Source: Croceibacterium sp. TMG7-5b_MA50
GTDB taxonomy: Bacteria; Pseudomonadota; Alphaproteobacteria; Sphingomonadales; Sphingomonadaceae
DNA length: 64,000 bases
Direction of reading: 5' to 3'
Assembly (NCBI RefSeq): GCF_039830145.1
Contig: NZ_CP156082.1
Coordinates: forward strand, 328,001-392,000
Below, in pieces: positions 26,417-35,437 of the stretch (positions are counted from its first letter, which is position 1; each line of letters opens with the position of its first letter). The notes below the pieces were generated by a model. That model did no database searches. It had not been told where the DNA came from and was given only the letters and a program-made list of their open reading frames with translations. The position numbers were made by a program, and so were the translations under genes.

Positions 26417-27745
26417 ATGCTTCGTAACACGCGCACCCTGCTGGCCCTGCCGCTGCTGTCGCTGCTTGCCGCCTGCGGTATCTTCGGCGGCGACGATGGG
26501 CCGCGTACCCCGACCGTCGGCAACCGCACCCCGATCCTGTCGCGAGTGTCGCAGGTGGTGGAGGCGGACGAGGCGCTCGCCGGGACTCCCGTGGTGCTGC
26601 CGGCGCAGGCGCCCACGCCCGACTGGCCGCAGCCCGGCGGGAACGCGGCCAAGTCGCCCGGCCATGCGGCGCTGTCGGCCGCCCCGACACGGGTATGGGA
26701 TGTGCAGATCGCGGGATCGACCAACCGGCGGCGGCTGGCGGCGAGCCCGGTGGTGGGCGGCGGTTCCCTGTTCGTGGTGGATACCGATGGCGTGGTCCAC
26801 GCGTTCGACGCCGCCAGCGGAGCGGTACGCTGGACTCACCGGATCGAGGTGCCGCGTAACCTGGCTGGGGTGACCTATGGCGGCGGCGCCAGCTATTTCG
26901 ATGGCCGCCTGTATGTGACCGATGGCGCGGGCGACGTGATCGCGATGAACGCCACCGACGGGACGGAGATCTGGCGGCAGAAGCCGGCGGGGCCGCTGCG
27001 CGGTGCGCCGACCGTGGCCTTCAACGCCGTCTACGTCATGACGCAGGACAACCAGATCCACGCGCTGGCGATGGCCGATGGCAAGCCGATCTGGCGCGAT
27101 GTCGCGGCCAGTGGCCAATCGGGCGTGTTCGGCGTCGCGGCACCTGCGGCGGGGCAGGGCACGGTGATCGCCGGCTATTCCAGCGGTGAACTGGTCGCCT
27201 ACCGGTACGAGAACGGGCGTACGCTGTGGTCGGACGCGCTGGCGAGGACATCGTTGTCCACGCAGGTCGGTTCGCTGACCGACGTCGATGCCGATCCGAT
27301 CATCGATGCCGGCCGCGTATATGCGCTGGGGCAGGGCGGGCGCATGGCGGCTTACGAACTGCTGACCGGGCAGCGCGTGTGGGAGCTGAACCTCGCCGGC
27401 ATTTCGACGCCGACGATCGCAGGCGACTGGATCTTCACGCTGACAGATGATTCCCGCCTGCTGGCGATTGCCAAGGCGACCGGTCGGGTGAAGTGGATCA
27501 CGCAGCTGCAGCGCTGGCGCGATGCGGAAGATCGTGAAGGGCCGGTGTTCTGGACCGGCCCTGTCGCGGCCGGGGGCAAGCTATGGATCGCCAGCTCGCG
27601 CGGTTCGGTCCAGTCGGTCGATCCCGCCACTGGCGCGGCGACCCCTTTCACCGACCTGGACGAGGCGGTGAACCATGCCCCGACGGTTGCCGGCGGAATG
27701 CTCTACATCATGGACGAGAGCGGCCGGATCACGGCGTTCCGCTGA
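26417..27745 (+). CDS. bamB: BamB-like outer membrane assembly lipoprotein
   Basis: A 442-aa PQQ-like beta-propeller lipoprotein. The signal MLRNTRTLLALPLLSLLAAC ends in a lipobox LLAAC (Cys20). Blades repeat the pattern GxxxAxDAxxGxxxW, for example VVHAFDAASGAVRWTHRI, IAMNATDGTEIWRQKP and LLAIAKATGRVKWIT. The BamB propeller joins the BAM complex that inserts beta-barrel proteins. The call rests on the propeller, the lipobox and the yfgM-like partner three bases upstream. der, often next in related genomes, is not present here. Confidence 0.86.
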   Translation: MLRNTRTLLALPLLSLLAACGIFGGDDGPRTPTVGNRTPILSRVSQVVEADEALAGTPVVLPAQAPTPDWPQPGGNAAKSPGHAALSAAPTRVWDVQIAGSTNRRRLAASPVVGGGSLFVVDTDGVVHAFDAASGAVRWTHRIEVPRNLAGVTYGGGASYFDGRLYVTDGAGDVIAMNATDGTEIWRQKPAGPLRGAPTVAFNAVYVMTQDNQIHALAMADGKPIWRDVAASGQSGVFGVAAPAAGQGTVIAGYSSGELVAYRYENGRTLWSDALARTSLSTQVGSLTDVDADPIIDAGRVYALGQGGRMAAYELLTGQRVWELNLAGISTPTIAGDWIFTLTDDSRLLAIAKATGRVKWITQLQRWRDAEDREGPVFWTGPVAAGGKLWIASSRGSVQSVDPATGAATPFTDLDEAVNHAPTVAGGMLYIMDESGRITAFR

Positions 27746-27754
27746 TCCCGTGCG

Positions 27755-28921
27755 TTACGCGGCGCGCAGCAGTGTGCCGCGTGCGCCGATCAGCCGTGCG
27801 TAGGTGTCCACCACCGCGGCATTGATCGCATCCCAGCTATAGGCAGCGCTGCGGCGCTCGCCCGCAGCCCCCATGCGGGTGCGCAGGGTGCGATCGGTCA
27901 CCAGGCGACCGACCGCATCGGCGAAGCCGGGAATGTCGCTCGGCGTGACCAGCAGGCCGGTCTCTCCGGCAGCGATCAGGCTGTTGCTGCCGGTCGCGTC
28001 CGCGCCGATCACCGGCACGCCGCAGGCCATCGCCTCCAGCGTGACGTTACCGAAGGTCTCCGTCACCGAAGGGTTCAGCAGCAGGTCCATGGCCGCGACC
28101 GCGCGACCAAGACCAGCTCCCTTCTGGAAACCGACGAATACCGTGTCGGGCGGCAGGTGAGATGCCAGCCAGCCATGCGCCGGCCCTTCGCCCACGACCA
28201 GCACGCGCGCGGCAAGACCGCGATTGTGCAGTTCGGCGATCGTGCCGGCGAACACGTCCAGCCCTTTCTCCATCACCAGTCGGCCGAGGAAGCCGACGGC
28301 GACCTCGCCATCGGTGATCCCGTGCTGCTGCCGCCACGCAAGTTCGCGGGCGTCAGGGTTGAAGATGTCCCGGTCCACCCCGCGCTGCCATAGTCCGATA
28401 TCGCCGTTCATCGCCTGATCGCGCAGCACCTGCGCCATCCCCTCCGACGGGGCGACCAGGGCATCGCATCGACTGTAGAAGCGGCGCAGCATGGCCTCCA
28501 CCAGCGGCTCTGCGAAACCCAGGTGGTAGTAGCGGGGATAGGTTTCGAACCGGGTGTGGACGGATGCGAGCACCGGCAGATCACGCCGCCGAGCCCATGA
28601 CAGCGCCTGCTGGCAGGCGATATCGGGGGAGGCGAGATGGACGATGGTGGGGCCGAACGCCTCCAGATCCTGCCGCAGGGGGGCGGACAGGCCCAGCGGG
28701 AAGCGGTACTCGCCACGGCCGGGAAATGCGATCGACGGGACGCTGACGAGATCGCCCTTCGGCTCGAAGGCGGGCTGTTCGACGGTCGGGGCGTAGACGC
28801 GCACGGCGGCACCCTGCCGCAGCAGGTAGTCGACCAGCCGGTTCAGCGCCTGGTTGGCGCCGTCACGCACATAATTGTAGTTGCCGCTGAACAGCGCAAC
28901 GCGAAGGGCACTCATGTCCAT
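27755..28921 (-). CDS. GT4-family glycosyltransferase (mannosyltransferase-like)
   Basis: A 388-aa GT-B glycosyltransferase close to GDP-mannose-dependent alpha-mannosyltransferases (MgtA/PimB-like). It starts SALRVALFSGNYNYVRDGANQALNRL (GxN-loop), has PSEGMAQVLRD, GLWQRGVDRDIFNP, GFLGRLVMEKGLDVF, and the EX7E motif PSVTETFGNVTLEAMACGVPVIG. Such enzymes build mannosylated lipids or sugar polymers. ATGs at 28921 and 28915 are both plausible. Its stop is 10 bases from the convergent bamB stop. Confidence 0.85.
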   Translation of the reverse strand: MDMSALRVALFSGNYNYVRDGANQALNRLVDYLLRQGAAVRVYAPTVEQPAFEPKGDLVSVPSIAFPGRGEYRFPLGLSAPLRQDLEAFGPTIVHLASPDIACQQALSWARRRDLPVLASVHTRFETYPRYYHLGFAEPLVEAMLRRFYSRCDALVAPSEGMAQVLRDQAMNGDIGLWQRGVDRDIFNPDARELAWRQQHGITDGEVAVGFLGRLVMEKGLDVFAGTIAELHNRGLAARVLVVGEGPAHGWLASHLPPDTVFVGFQKGAGLGRAVAAMDLLLNPSVTETFGNVTLEAMACGVPVIGADATGSNSLIAAGETGLLVTPSDIPGFADAVGRLVTDRTLRTRMGAAGERRSAAYSWDAINAAVVDTYARLIGARGTLLRAA

Positions 28922-28966
28922 GCGCCCGACCCTAGGGGAAGCGGCCGGTTGCGACAATCGCCCGCC

Positions 28967-31498
28967 CTACAGGGTGCGTAGTGTCTGCGCCGGTCGGGCG
29001 CGCAGCACCTGCAGACTGGAGCCAAGCGCGAACAGCAGCACCAGCGCGAGGCCCGCCGCCAGTGTCAGCAGAACGCGCGGCCAGTCCGGCAGCCAGTCGA
29101 ATTCGAACTGCCACACGATGACGATCCAGGCGAGCGCACTGCCCAGCACCAGCGCCACCAGAGCGAGCAGCGAAGCCAGCAGGCCGAACTCCGCCAGTTG
29201 CAGCGCCAGTACCTGCCGCCCGCTGGCACCCAGCACCCGCAGGATCACGCTGTCATAGGTGCGCTGTGCCCGCGCGGCGGCGATCGCGCCCAGCAGTACG
29301 GCGATACCCGCCAGCACGGCCACGCCCGCAGCGGCGAGGATGGCGAGCGAGACCTGGCTCAGGATCTCGCGCGCCTGGGTCAGCAGCGGGCCGACCTCGA
29401 TCACCGAGCTGGTCGGAAAACTGCGCACCATCTGGCGCAGCAGCGGCCCGGTCGCGGCCCCTTCCGGCAGGTCGACGGTCGCGGCGATGTTGTGCGGCGC
29501 GTCGGATAGGGTGTTGGGGGAGAACACCAGCACGTAATTGAAACCTAGGCTTTCCCAGTCGATCCGCCGGATGCTGGCAATCCGTGCTTGCCGCTCAACG
29601 CCGAGCAGGCCGATGGTCAGCATATCGCCCACCTCCATGCCCGCCGCGTCCGCCAGATCGGCATCGACGGAGACGAGCGGTTCACCCTGGTAGTTCGCGG
29701 GCCACCACTTGCCTTCGGTCAGTACGTTGCCTGCGGGCAGGCGGTCGGCATAGGTGAGGCCGCGCTCGCCGGTCAGGGCCCAGGCGCCCTCCGGTATCTG
29801 CTCCAGATCGGCAACGCGGGTCTGGTTGCCTTTCGGACCGTAGGCGAGGATCGCGCCGCGCATGGTCGGCACCGTCTCGATCGTGGCGCCCGGCGCGGTG
29901 GCGGCGACGGTGCCGCGGAACTGCGCCACCCGGTCGCGCGGAATGTCGAGCACGAAGTAGTCAGGCGCCCGCTCCGGCACGGAGCGGCGGATGTTCGCAT
30001 CCAGCGAGGTCTGCACCGCCGCCAGCAGGACAAAGGCGGCAAGCCCGAAGCCGAGCGCCGTCACCAGCGACGTGGTGGCCGAGCCCGGACGATAAAGGTT
30101 GGCGAGCCCTGCGCGCAGGATCGGATCGCGCGGACGGGGCAGACGTGCGGCGATGCGGCGGATCAGCAGCCCAAGGCCCGCGAGCAATGCCAGAAGCGCT
30201 GCCGCGCCGGCCAGGAACATCAGATTCAGCAGCGGCTGCCGGCTGCCCAGCACCGCCAGCGCGACGACGCCGAGTAGACCCAGCCCCACCGGCCGCAGTG
30301 CCGCGCGCCACCGGCTGCCACCCAGCGGGTCAATCCGCGCCCGCATCAGCGCCATCGCTGGGAAATCGCGCGCGGCGATCAGGGGCGGGGCGGCGAACAC
30401 CAACGCGACCAGCATGCCAAATCCTGCCGCGCGCAACAACGCCAGCGGGGCGAGTACCACGCCGGTATCGACCGGCAGCAGGGCGCCCAGCGCGCGGGCC
30501 AGAAGCGGCGTCACTAGGACGCCTGCCAGCAGGCCTGCCGCCGCCCCCGCCAGCGCCGCCGCGCCGATCTGCAGGGTATAGATGCGGGCGATGTCGGCGC
30601 TGGTCGCACCCAGGATCTTCAGCGTGGCAATGCCAGCCCGGCGCCCCTCCAGATAGGCGGAGACGCCGCCGCCAATGCCGATTCCAGCGATCACCAGAGC
30701 GGCGAGGCCGACCAGTGACAGGAACTCGCCCATGCTGCCCACGAACCGTTCCGCGCCCGGCGATGCCCGGTCGCGGGTACGAGTGTCGAGGCCTGCCTCC
30801 GGGAAACGGGCCAGCAGCGCCTCCTCCACCTCCTGCGGATTGGCGGGCTGGTCGAAGCGCACGCGTGTCTTGGTCTCGTACAACGCACCGGGAGCGGTGA
30901 GGCCGGCAGCGGCCGGCAGGTCGAGCGGGACGATTACCGTCTGACCCAACTGGAAACCTTCGGACAGGCGGTCCGGCTCTTCTGCGATGATGCCGCCCAC
31001 GCGCACGATGGCGGTGCCGATACGCAGGGTCGCGCCCGGACCGATCCCCAGCCGTTCGGCCGCGCCGGGCGCGATCCACGCCTGTCCCGGTGGCGGCGCG
31101 CCGACGCGGTGCCCGCCGTCGAGCAGCAATGCGCCATAGAGCGGCCAGTTCGGCGCGACCGCCTTCAATTCGACCGGGATGGTGGCGTCGCCGCTGCTCG
31201 CCATCGCCTGCAGCCGGAGGCCGGGGGAAAGGGTGCCGAAACGTTGGAGAAAAGCGGTCTCATCCCCGTTCAAGGGCCGCTGCCAGACCTCCACCTCCAG
31301 ATCGCCGCCCAGCAGCGTCTGGCCTTGTGCAGATAGTTGATTGTCGATCGCCGCAGTCAGCGATCCGATCGCGGCCAGCGCGCCGACGCCCAGGAACAGG
31401 CAGACGAGCAGCAGACGCAGCCCGCGGAACCGGCGATTGAGGTCGCGCCGGGCAATGCGCCACGCCGCCGCCCAGGGGAGCGCGGCATTGGGGGTCAC
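28967..31498 (-). CDS. ABC transporter permease YbbP (FtsX/MacB-type)
   Basis: An 843-aa permease with the FtsX-like architecture of YbbP: a first helix (LRLLLVCLFLGVGALAAIGS), a large periplasmic domain (about 45-250), three-helix FtsX cores near 260-380 and near 720-840, with YLEGRRAGIATLKILGATSADIARIY as the signature of the first and ARAQRTYDSVILRVLGASGRQVLALQ as that of the second, and extra helices between. It works with YbbA (next gene) and is usually next to tesA, as here; the pair may extract or move a lipid or lipoprotein, not proven. Starts at a GTG overlapping ybbA stop (GTGA). Confidence 0.9.
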   Translation of the reverse strand: MTPNAALPWAAAWRIARRDLNRRFRGLRLLLVCLFLGVGALAAIGSLTAAIDNQLSAQGQTLLGGDLEVEVWQRPLNGDETAFLQRFGTLSPGLRLQAMASSGDATIPVELKAVAPNWPLYGALLLDGGHRVGAPPPGQAWIAPGAAERLGIGPGATLRIGTAIVRVGGIIAEEPDRLSEGFQLGQTVIVPLDLPAAAGLTAPGALYETKTRVRFDQPANPQEVEEALLARFPEAGLDTRTRDRASPGAERFVGSMGEFLSLVGLAALVIAGIGIGGGVSAYLEGRRAGIATLKILGATSADIARIYTLQIGAAALAGAAAGLLAGVLVTPLLARALGALLPVDTGVVLAPLALLRAAGFGMLVALVFAAPPLIAARDFPAMALMRARIDPLGGSRWRAALRPVGLGLLGVVALAVLGSRQPLLNLMFLAGAAALLALLAGLGLLIRRIAARLPRPRDPILRAGLANLYRPGSATTSLVTALGFGLAAFVLLAAVQTSLDANIRRSVPERAPDYFVLDIPRDRVAQFRGTVAATAPGATIETVPTMRGAILAYGPKGNQTRVADLEQIPEGAWALTGERGLTYADRLPAGNVLTEGKWWPANYQGEPLVSVDADLADAAGMEVGDMLTIGLLGVERQARIASIRRIDWESLGFNYVLVFSPNTLSDAPHNIAATVDLPEGAATGPLLRQMVRSFPTSSVIEVGPLLTQAREILSQVSLAILAAAGVAVLAGIAVLLGAIAAARAQRTYDSVILRVLGASGRQVLALQLAEFGLLASLLALVALVLGSALAWIVIVWQFEFDWLPDWPRVLLTLAAGLALVLLFALGSSLQVLRARPAQTLRTL

Positions 31499-32193
31499 GC
31501 GGCGGTGTCGGCGGCAATGCGCCCGTCCGCCAGCGTCACGATCCGGTCGCAGCGGGCGGCCAGTCCTTCGTCATGCGTGATGATGACCAGTGTCGCGCCT
31601 GTCTCCTCCCGCCGGGCGAACAGCAGTTCCACGATCCCGGACCCGGTTGCGGCATCGAGATTGCCGGTCGGCTCGTCCGCGAAGACCAGCGGCGGCCGCG
31701 GGGCGAGCGCGCGGGCGATGGCGACGCGCTGCTGCTCCCCGCCCGAAAGCTGCGCGGGGTAATGGCCGAGCCGGTGGCCGAGGCCGACCGCTTGCAGTTC
31801 GGCGGCGGCGCGCCCCCATGCGTCAGGCTCCCCCGCCAGTTCCATCGGCGTGGCGACATTCTCCTGCGCAGTCATGGTCGGCAGCAGGTGGAAGGCTTGC
31901 AGGACGATGCCGATCCGCCCACGGCGGGCGCGGGCTAGCGCGTCCTCCCCCAGCGTGGCGAAGTTGGCGCCCGCTACTTGCAGGGTGCCACCGGTGGCGC
32001 GTTCCAGGCCGGTCAGCACGCTCATCAGGCTGCTCTTGCCCGAGCCTGAGGGGCCGAGCAGTGCCAGCGTCGTGCCGATGGTGACGGAAAGGTCGATACC
32101 GCGCAGGATCTCCACTGCCGCATCCCCGCTGCCGAGGGTTAGGCGTAGATCACGGGCATGGAGGGCGAGCGATTGGGATGCGGGACTTGCCAC
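31495..32193 (-). CDS. ABC transporter ATP-binding protein YbbA
   Basis: A 232-aa ATPase of the LolD/MacB group. Walker A GPSGSGKSS, Q-loop region IVLQAFHLLPTMTAQENVA, signature LSGGEQQRVAIARAL, Walker B LVFADEPTGNLD and H-loop ITHDEGLAARC are all present. It is the partner of the YbbP-like permease, with a 4-base overlap, and is divergent from the TesA-like esterase 50 bases away. The ybbAP/tesA arrangement is conserved in proteobacteria, so the identity is secure although the transported substrate is not known. Confidence 0.94.
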   Translation of the reverse strand: MASPASQSLALHARDLRLTLGSGDAAVEILRGIDLSVTIGTTLALLGPSGSGKSSLMSVLTGLERATGGTLQVAGANFATLGEDALARARRGRIGIVLQAFHLLPTMTAQENVATPMELAGEPDAWGRAAAELQAVGLGHRLGHYPAQLSGGEQQRVAIARALAPRPPLVFADEPTGNLDAATGSGIVELLFARREETGATLVIITHDEGLAARCDRIVTLADGRIAADTAA

Positions 32194-32242
32194 CCGGCTG
32201 CGATGGCATAGCTAGGGCGCGCGAACAAGGCGGGAGCGATGC

Positions 32243-32944
32243 ATGAGGCGACAGGCGGCGATGATGGCGATCGGCATGGTGGCGAGTGGCAGCCTGGCGG
32301 CATGCGGCAGCGAGCCGGCGCCCCAGCCCACACCAACCGCCAGTGCAACGGCCAGCACCGGCGCGGCGGCGGTCACCGGGCCGGAGCGGCGGATCCTGAC
32401 CTTCGGTGACAGCCTGTTCGCCGGATACGGCTTGGGGGAGGGTGAGAGCTACCCCGCGCGGCTGGAGGCTGCCCTGCGCGCGAGGGGCATCAATGCGCAG
32501 ATCACCAATGCCAGTGTTTCCGGCGACACCACGCAGGCGGGCCTCCAGCGGCTGGCGTTCACGCTGAGACAGCAGGACGATTACGACCTCGCCGTGGTGG
32601 AACTGGGCGGTAACGACCTGCTGCGGCAATTGCCGCCGCAACAGACCCGCGACAATCTGGATGCGATCCTGCGCGGATTGCAGGAGCGGGACATTCCCGT
32701 TCTGCTGATGGGCATGCGTGCCCCGCCCAACCTGGGCGCGGAGTACCAGCGATCCTTCGACGCGATCTACCCCGATCTGGCGCGCGAATATGATGCGGCG
32801 CTGGTGCCGTTCTTCCTCGAATCGGTGTACAATCGGCCGCAGCTTATCCAGCCCGATCGGGTCCATCCCACTGCCGAGGGGATCGACACGATGGTTGCCG
32901 CCACCGTCGATGCGGTGGCCGCAGCCGTGCCCCCGACGGAGTGA
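32243..32944 (+). CDS. SGNH-family esterase/thioesterase (TesA-like) lipoprotein
   Basis: A 233-aa SGNH hydrolase resembling TesA/arylesterases. Block I is LTFGDSLFAGYGL (nucleophile Ser), Block II Gly in NASVSGDTTQAG, Block III ELGGNDLLRQLPP (Asn), Block V DRVHPTAEG (Asp, His). The N-terminus MRRQAAMMAIGMVASGSLAA ends in LAAC, a lipobox, so it is probably membrane-anchored in the periplasm, unlike soluble TesA. It is divergent from ybbA. The usual activity is hydrolysis of acyl esters or acyl-CoA. Confidence 0.88.
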   Translation: MRRQAAMMAIGMVASGSLAACGSEPAPQPTPTASATASTGAAAVTGPERRILTFGDSLFAGYGLGEGESYPARLEAALRARGINAQITNASVSGDTTQAGLQRLAFTLRQQDDYDLAVVELGGNDLLRQLPPQQTRDNLDAILRGLQERDIPVLLMGMRAPPNLGAEYQRSFDAIYPDLAREYDAALVPFFLESVYNRPQLIQPDRVHPTAEGIDTMVAATVDAVAAAVPPTE

Positions 32945-33092
32945 GCCGCCGCCCGGACAAATCGGGCGCTCGGGTGTTGCGCAGGCGCGCCGCACAGTGC
33001 AGAGTCGTCAGTGGACACCGGTTACCCGCCAGGATGTGGCGCGTGCCCGATCAGGCCGCGCCTGACCATTTCCCTGCCAAGGAGCAAACCCT

Positions 33093-33752
33093 ATGAAGAT
33101 CGCCCTCATCGTCGAGAACAGCCAGGCCGCCAAGAGCGAGGTCATCCACCACGCGCTGACGAGCGTCGCCGAGCCGCTGGGCCATGAAGTCCACCACTAC
33201 GGAATGTACACACCGGAGGACAAGGCCTCGCTCACCTATGTGATGAACGGCCTGCTGACCGGCATCCTGCTGAACTCGGGCGCTGCCGACTTCGTCGTCA
33301 CCGGCTGCGGCACCGGCATGGGTTCGATGCTGGCGTGCAATTCCATGCCCGGCGTGTTCTGCGGGCTGGTGATCGACCCGACCGACGCCTTCCTGTTCGG
33401 CCAGATCAATGACGGCAACGCTATCTCTATGCCGTATGCCAAGGGCTTTGGCTGGGCGGCCGAGCTTAACCTGCAGGACGTCTACCGCAAGCTGTTCGAA
33501 GGCGAGCGCGGCCTGGGCTACCCCAAGGAGCGGGCCGAGATCATGGCCAAGAACCGCGGCATCCTGAAGCAGCTGAAGGAAGTCACCTGCAAGGACATGC
33601 TGACCGTGCTGCAGAACGTGGACCAGGACCTGCTGAAGGCCGCGGTCGCCGGCGAGAAGTTCCAGCAGCACTTCTTCGCCAATGCCACCGACCAGGGCAT
33701 CGTCGATTACATCAAGGGCCTGGTGGGCGCGCCCGCGCTGGCCGACGCCTGA
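33093..33752 (+). CDS. RpiB/LacA/LacB-family sugar-phosphate isomerase
   Basis: A 219-aa protein related to ribose-5-phosphate isomerase B. The conserved VVTGCGTGMGSM matches the RpiB catalytic loop (CGTGxGxS), and MKIALIVENSQAAKSEVIHH is the N-terminal strand-helix. It is longer than RpiB (~150 aa) by a C-terminal helical part (AEIMAKNRGILKQLKEVTCK) seen in a subgroup found near sugar and uronate genes. The physiological substrate is not known. A consensus AAGGAG precedes the ATG. It is located 3-7 kb from the GH2/GH28/receptor locus, so a role in processing an acidic sugar is possible. Confidence 0.85.
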   Translation: MKIALIVENSQAAKSEVIHHALTSVAEPLGHEVHHYGMYTPEDKASLTYVMNGLLTGILLNSGAADFVVTGCGTGMGSMLACNSMPGVFCGLVIDPTDAFLFGQINDGNAISMPYAKGFGWAAELNLQDVYRKLFEGERGLGYPKERAEIMAKNRGILKQLKEVTCKDMLTVLQNVDQDLLKAAVAGEKFQQHFFANATDQGIVDYIKGLVGAPALADA

Positions 33753-33795
33753 TTGCTTGCGGAGGGGCGGCTGCCGGTCGGCGGTTGCCCTCCCG

Positions 33796-34887
33796 TCACA
33801 GCGGGGTGGCCGCGCCGGCAGTGACCTGCCAGCCGGCCGCATCGCTCATGATACCGGCGAACGGCGACGCCTCTGTCCCGGTAAGCCAGACCTGACCTGC
33901 AAAGTCGCGCAGCAGATCGAATAGCGCATCGCGCCGCATCGGATCGAGATGCGCCGCCACCTCGTCCAGCAGCAGGACACCCGGCCGGTCACCGGCGCTC
34001 CCTCCGCTCAGCAGCCCCGCATGGGCCAGCGTCAGCGCGATCAGCATCGCCTTCTGCTCGCCAGTGGAACTGAGCGCCGCCGGCATGGCCTTGGCCGAAT
34101 GGGTCACCTGCAAATCGTCGCGTTGCGGCCCCACCAGAGTGCGCTGCGCCGCCCGATCCCGGGCCCGGCCACGCGCCAGTTCGGCCACCAGTGCCTCCGC
34201 CGTCAACGGTCCGCCGGGCCGGTAGGCGAGGGTGGGCCGGGCGAACGGCGCGTTGGGCATGGTGGCCAAGGCGGCAGCTAGCCGTTCAACCAGCATGGCG
34301 CGTGCATTGGCGAGCGCAGCGCCCGTTTCCGCCAATTGTGCCTCCACCGCGTCCAGCCAGCGCGCTTCCGGCATGGCTTCTGCCGAAAGCAGGCGATTGC
34401 GTTCACGCAGCGCCCGCTCATGCCGGGCGGCCAGCGTGGCGTGGCCGGGCTGCAGCGCCAAGGCCAGCCGGTCCATGTAGCGGCGCCGGGCACCGGCGCT
34501 ATCGGCAAACAGCCGATCCATGGCCGGCGTCAGCCAGGCGATCGCAAGCCATTCCCCCAACTGGGCCGCGCTGGCGGTGGCGCCGTTCACCTGCACCAGC
34601 CGCCTGCCGGGCTGGTCCGGACTGGTGCCGGTGCCGAGCTGCACGGGATCGGCATCGGCCTGCGCCAATCGCGCGCTGATTGCGAAGCCGCCGCCGGTGC
34701 CCTCTGCCGCCATCTCCGGCAAGGCGGCGCGGCGCAGGCCACGTCCGGGAGCCAGCAGGCTGACCGCCTCCAGCACGTTGGTCTTCCCTGCGCCATTCTC
34801 CCCCACCAGCAGGTTCAGACGGCGAGCGCCCACAAGCATCGTGTCGCGGTGATTGCGAAATGATCGGAGGGCGACACGGTCCAGCAT
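33796..34887 (-). CDS. recF: DNA replication/repair protein RecF
   Basis: A 363-aa SMC-like ATPase that loads RecA at gapped DNA through RecOR. Walker A is GENGAGKTN (near 29), the ABC-type signature SSTGEQKAML, and Walker B PGVLLLDEVAAHLD near the C-terminus. It opens with LDRVALRSFRNHRD, standard for RecF. The protein is normal length. It is not next to dnaA, dnaN or gyrB, as also seen in other alphaproteobacteria. Confidence 0.95.
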   Translation of the reverse strand: MLDRVALRSFRNHRDTMLVGARRLNLLVGENGAGKTNVLEAVSLLAPGRGLRRAALPEMAAEGTGGGFAISARLAQADADPVQLGTGTSPDQPGRRLVQVNGATASAAQLGEWLAIAWLTPAMDRLFADSAGARRRYMDRLALALQPGHATLAARHERALRERNRLLSAEAMPEARWLDAVEAQLAETGAALANARAMLVERLAAALATMPNAPFARPTLAYRPGGPLTAEALVAELARGRARDRAAQRTLVGPQRDDLQVTHSAKAMPAALSSTGEQKAMLIALTLAHAGLLSGGSAGDRPGVLLLDEVAAHLDPMRRDALFDLLRDFAGQVWLTGTEASPFAGIMSDAAGWQVTAGAATPL

Positions 34888-35007
34888 GGTGGTGGCAACG
34901 CGCTAAAGCCCGATCGCGGCCAGTAACAGCCGTAATCATGCATCCTAATTGTTGGTGAAAATTCCCGAGGCTGCGCAACGCGCACTAGCGTGTCTGGAAC
35001 GCCTTTT

Positions 35008-35047
35008 TGCCAAACTGTTGTTAATGTTGCAGAAAGGCAGTTTGGCA
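35008..35047. repeat. Perfect inverted repeat overlapping the -24 element
   Basis: TGCCAAACTG (35008-35017) and CAGTTTGGCA (35038-35047) are perfect 10-bp inverted repeats with a 20-base spacer. The right arm covers the -24 GG of the sigma-54-type promoter. It could bind a repressor or form a loop that blocks RNA polymerase. No parallel in the other psp promoter was found. Confidence 0.6.
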
Positions 35048-35058
35048 CGCACCGTGCA
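35042..35058 (+). promoter_or_regulatory. Sigma-54-type (-24/-12) promoter for small-peptide/PspC operon
   Basis: TTGGCACGCACCGTGCA matches the RpoN consensus (YTGGCACGNNNNTTGCW) at 15 of 17 or more positions, with GG at 35044-35045 and GC at 35056-35057 exactly ten bases apart. It lies about 54 bases before the first 47-aa gene, so transcription would start near 35069. It resembles the promoter of the psp operon at 53.36 kb. Confidence 0.75.
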
Positions 35059-35111
35059 AAGTCCCTGGCATGGCACGGACGAACCGGCGCCAAGCAACAA
35101 GGACCAGACAA

Positions 35112-35255
35112 ATGACGCAGACCACCACCATCGCCCAGCAGACCGTCGCCGCGCTGAGTGCCTTCGCCATGACCGCGACAATGCTGTTCGCCAGTTTCGC
35201 CCCGCCGGCCCAGACTGCTGAGCAGACCGTCGCCATCGCCGAAACGCTGGCCTGA
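35112..35255 (+). CDS. 47-aa membrane peptide, first of two paralogues
   Basis: A 47-aa peptide: polar N-terminus, a hydrophobic segment (about 12-30: VAALSAFAMTATMLFASF) and a short Ala/Thr/Glu-rich tail. It is clearly related to the next gene: both share AxTATxLxxSFAPP and identical length. It may be an inner membrane peptide or a cleaved secreted peptide (the SFAPPAQTA site looks like a signal peptidase site). AAGGA lies upstream at suitable distance. It is the first gene behind a sigma-54-type promoter and precedes a pspC gene. I know no characterised homologue. Confidence 0.75.
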   Translation: MTQTTTIAQQTVAALSAFAMTATMLFASFAPPAQTAEQTVAIAETLA

Positions 35256-35293
35256 TTTGAAACAGGCTACGAAGCCAGAAGGATAACGACACC

Positions 35294-35437
35294 ATGTACC
35301 AGATGTCCGATTTTGCCCGGCAGTCGCTTGCCGCCGCCGGTGCGCTGGCGATCACCGCCACGCTGCTGGTGACGAGTTTCGCCCCGCCGGTACCGGCTGC
35401 GACCGACAGCACGATCGTCGCCGAGGTGACGGCATGA
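35294..35437 (+). CDS. 47-aa membrane peptide, second paralogue
   Basis: A 47-aa peptide starting MYQMSDFARQSLAAAG with a hydrophobic stretch (about 11-31) and SFAPPVPAA, paralogous to the preceding gene, which points to a tandem duplication. AAGGA lies ten bases before the ATG. Its TGA overlaps the pspC ATG (ATGA), so translation of the three genes is coupled. Function unknown; co-transcription with PspC suggests an envelope-stress role. Confidence 0.75.
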   Translation: MYQMSDFARQSLAAAGALAITATLLVTSFAPPVPAATDSTIVAEVTA

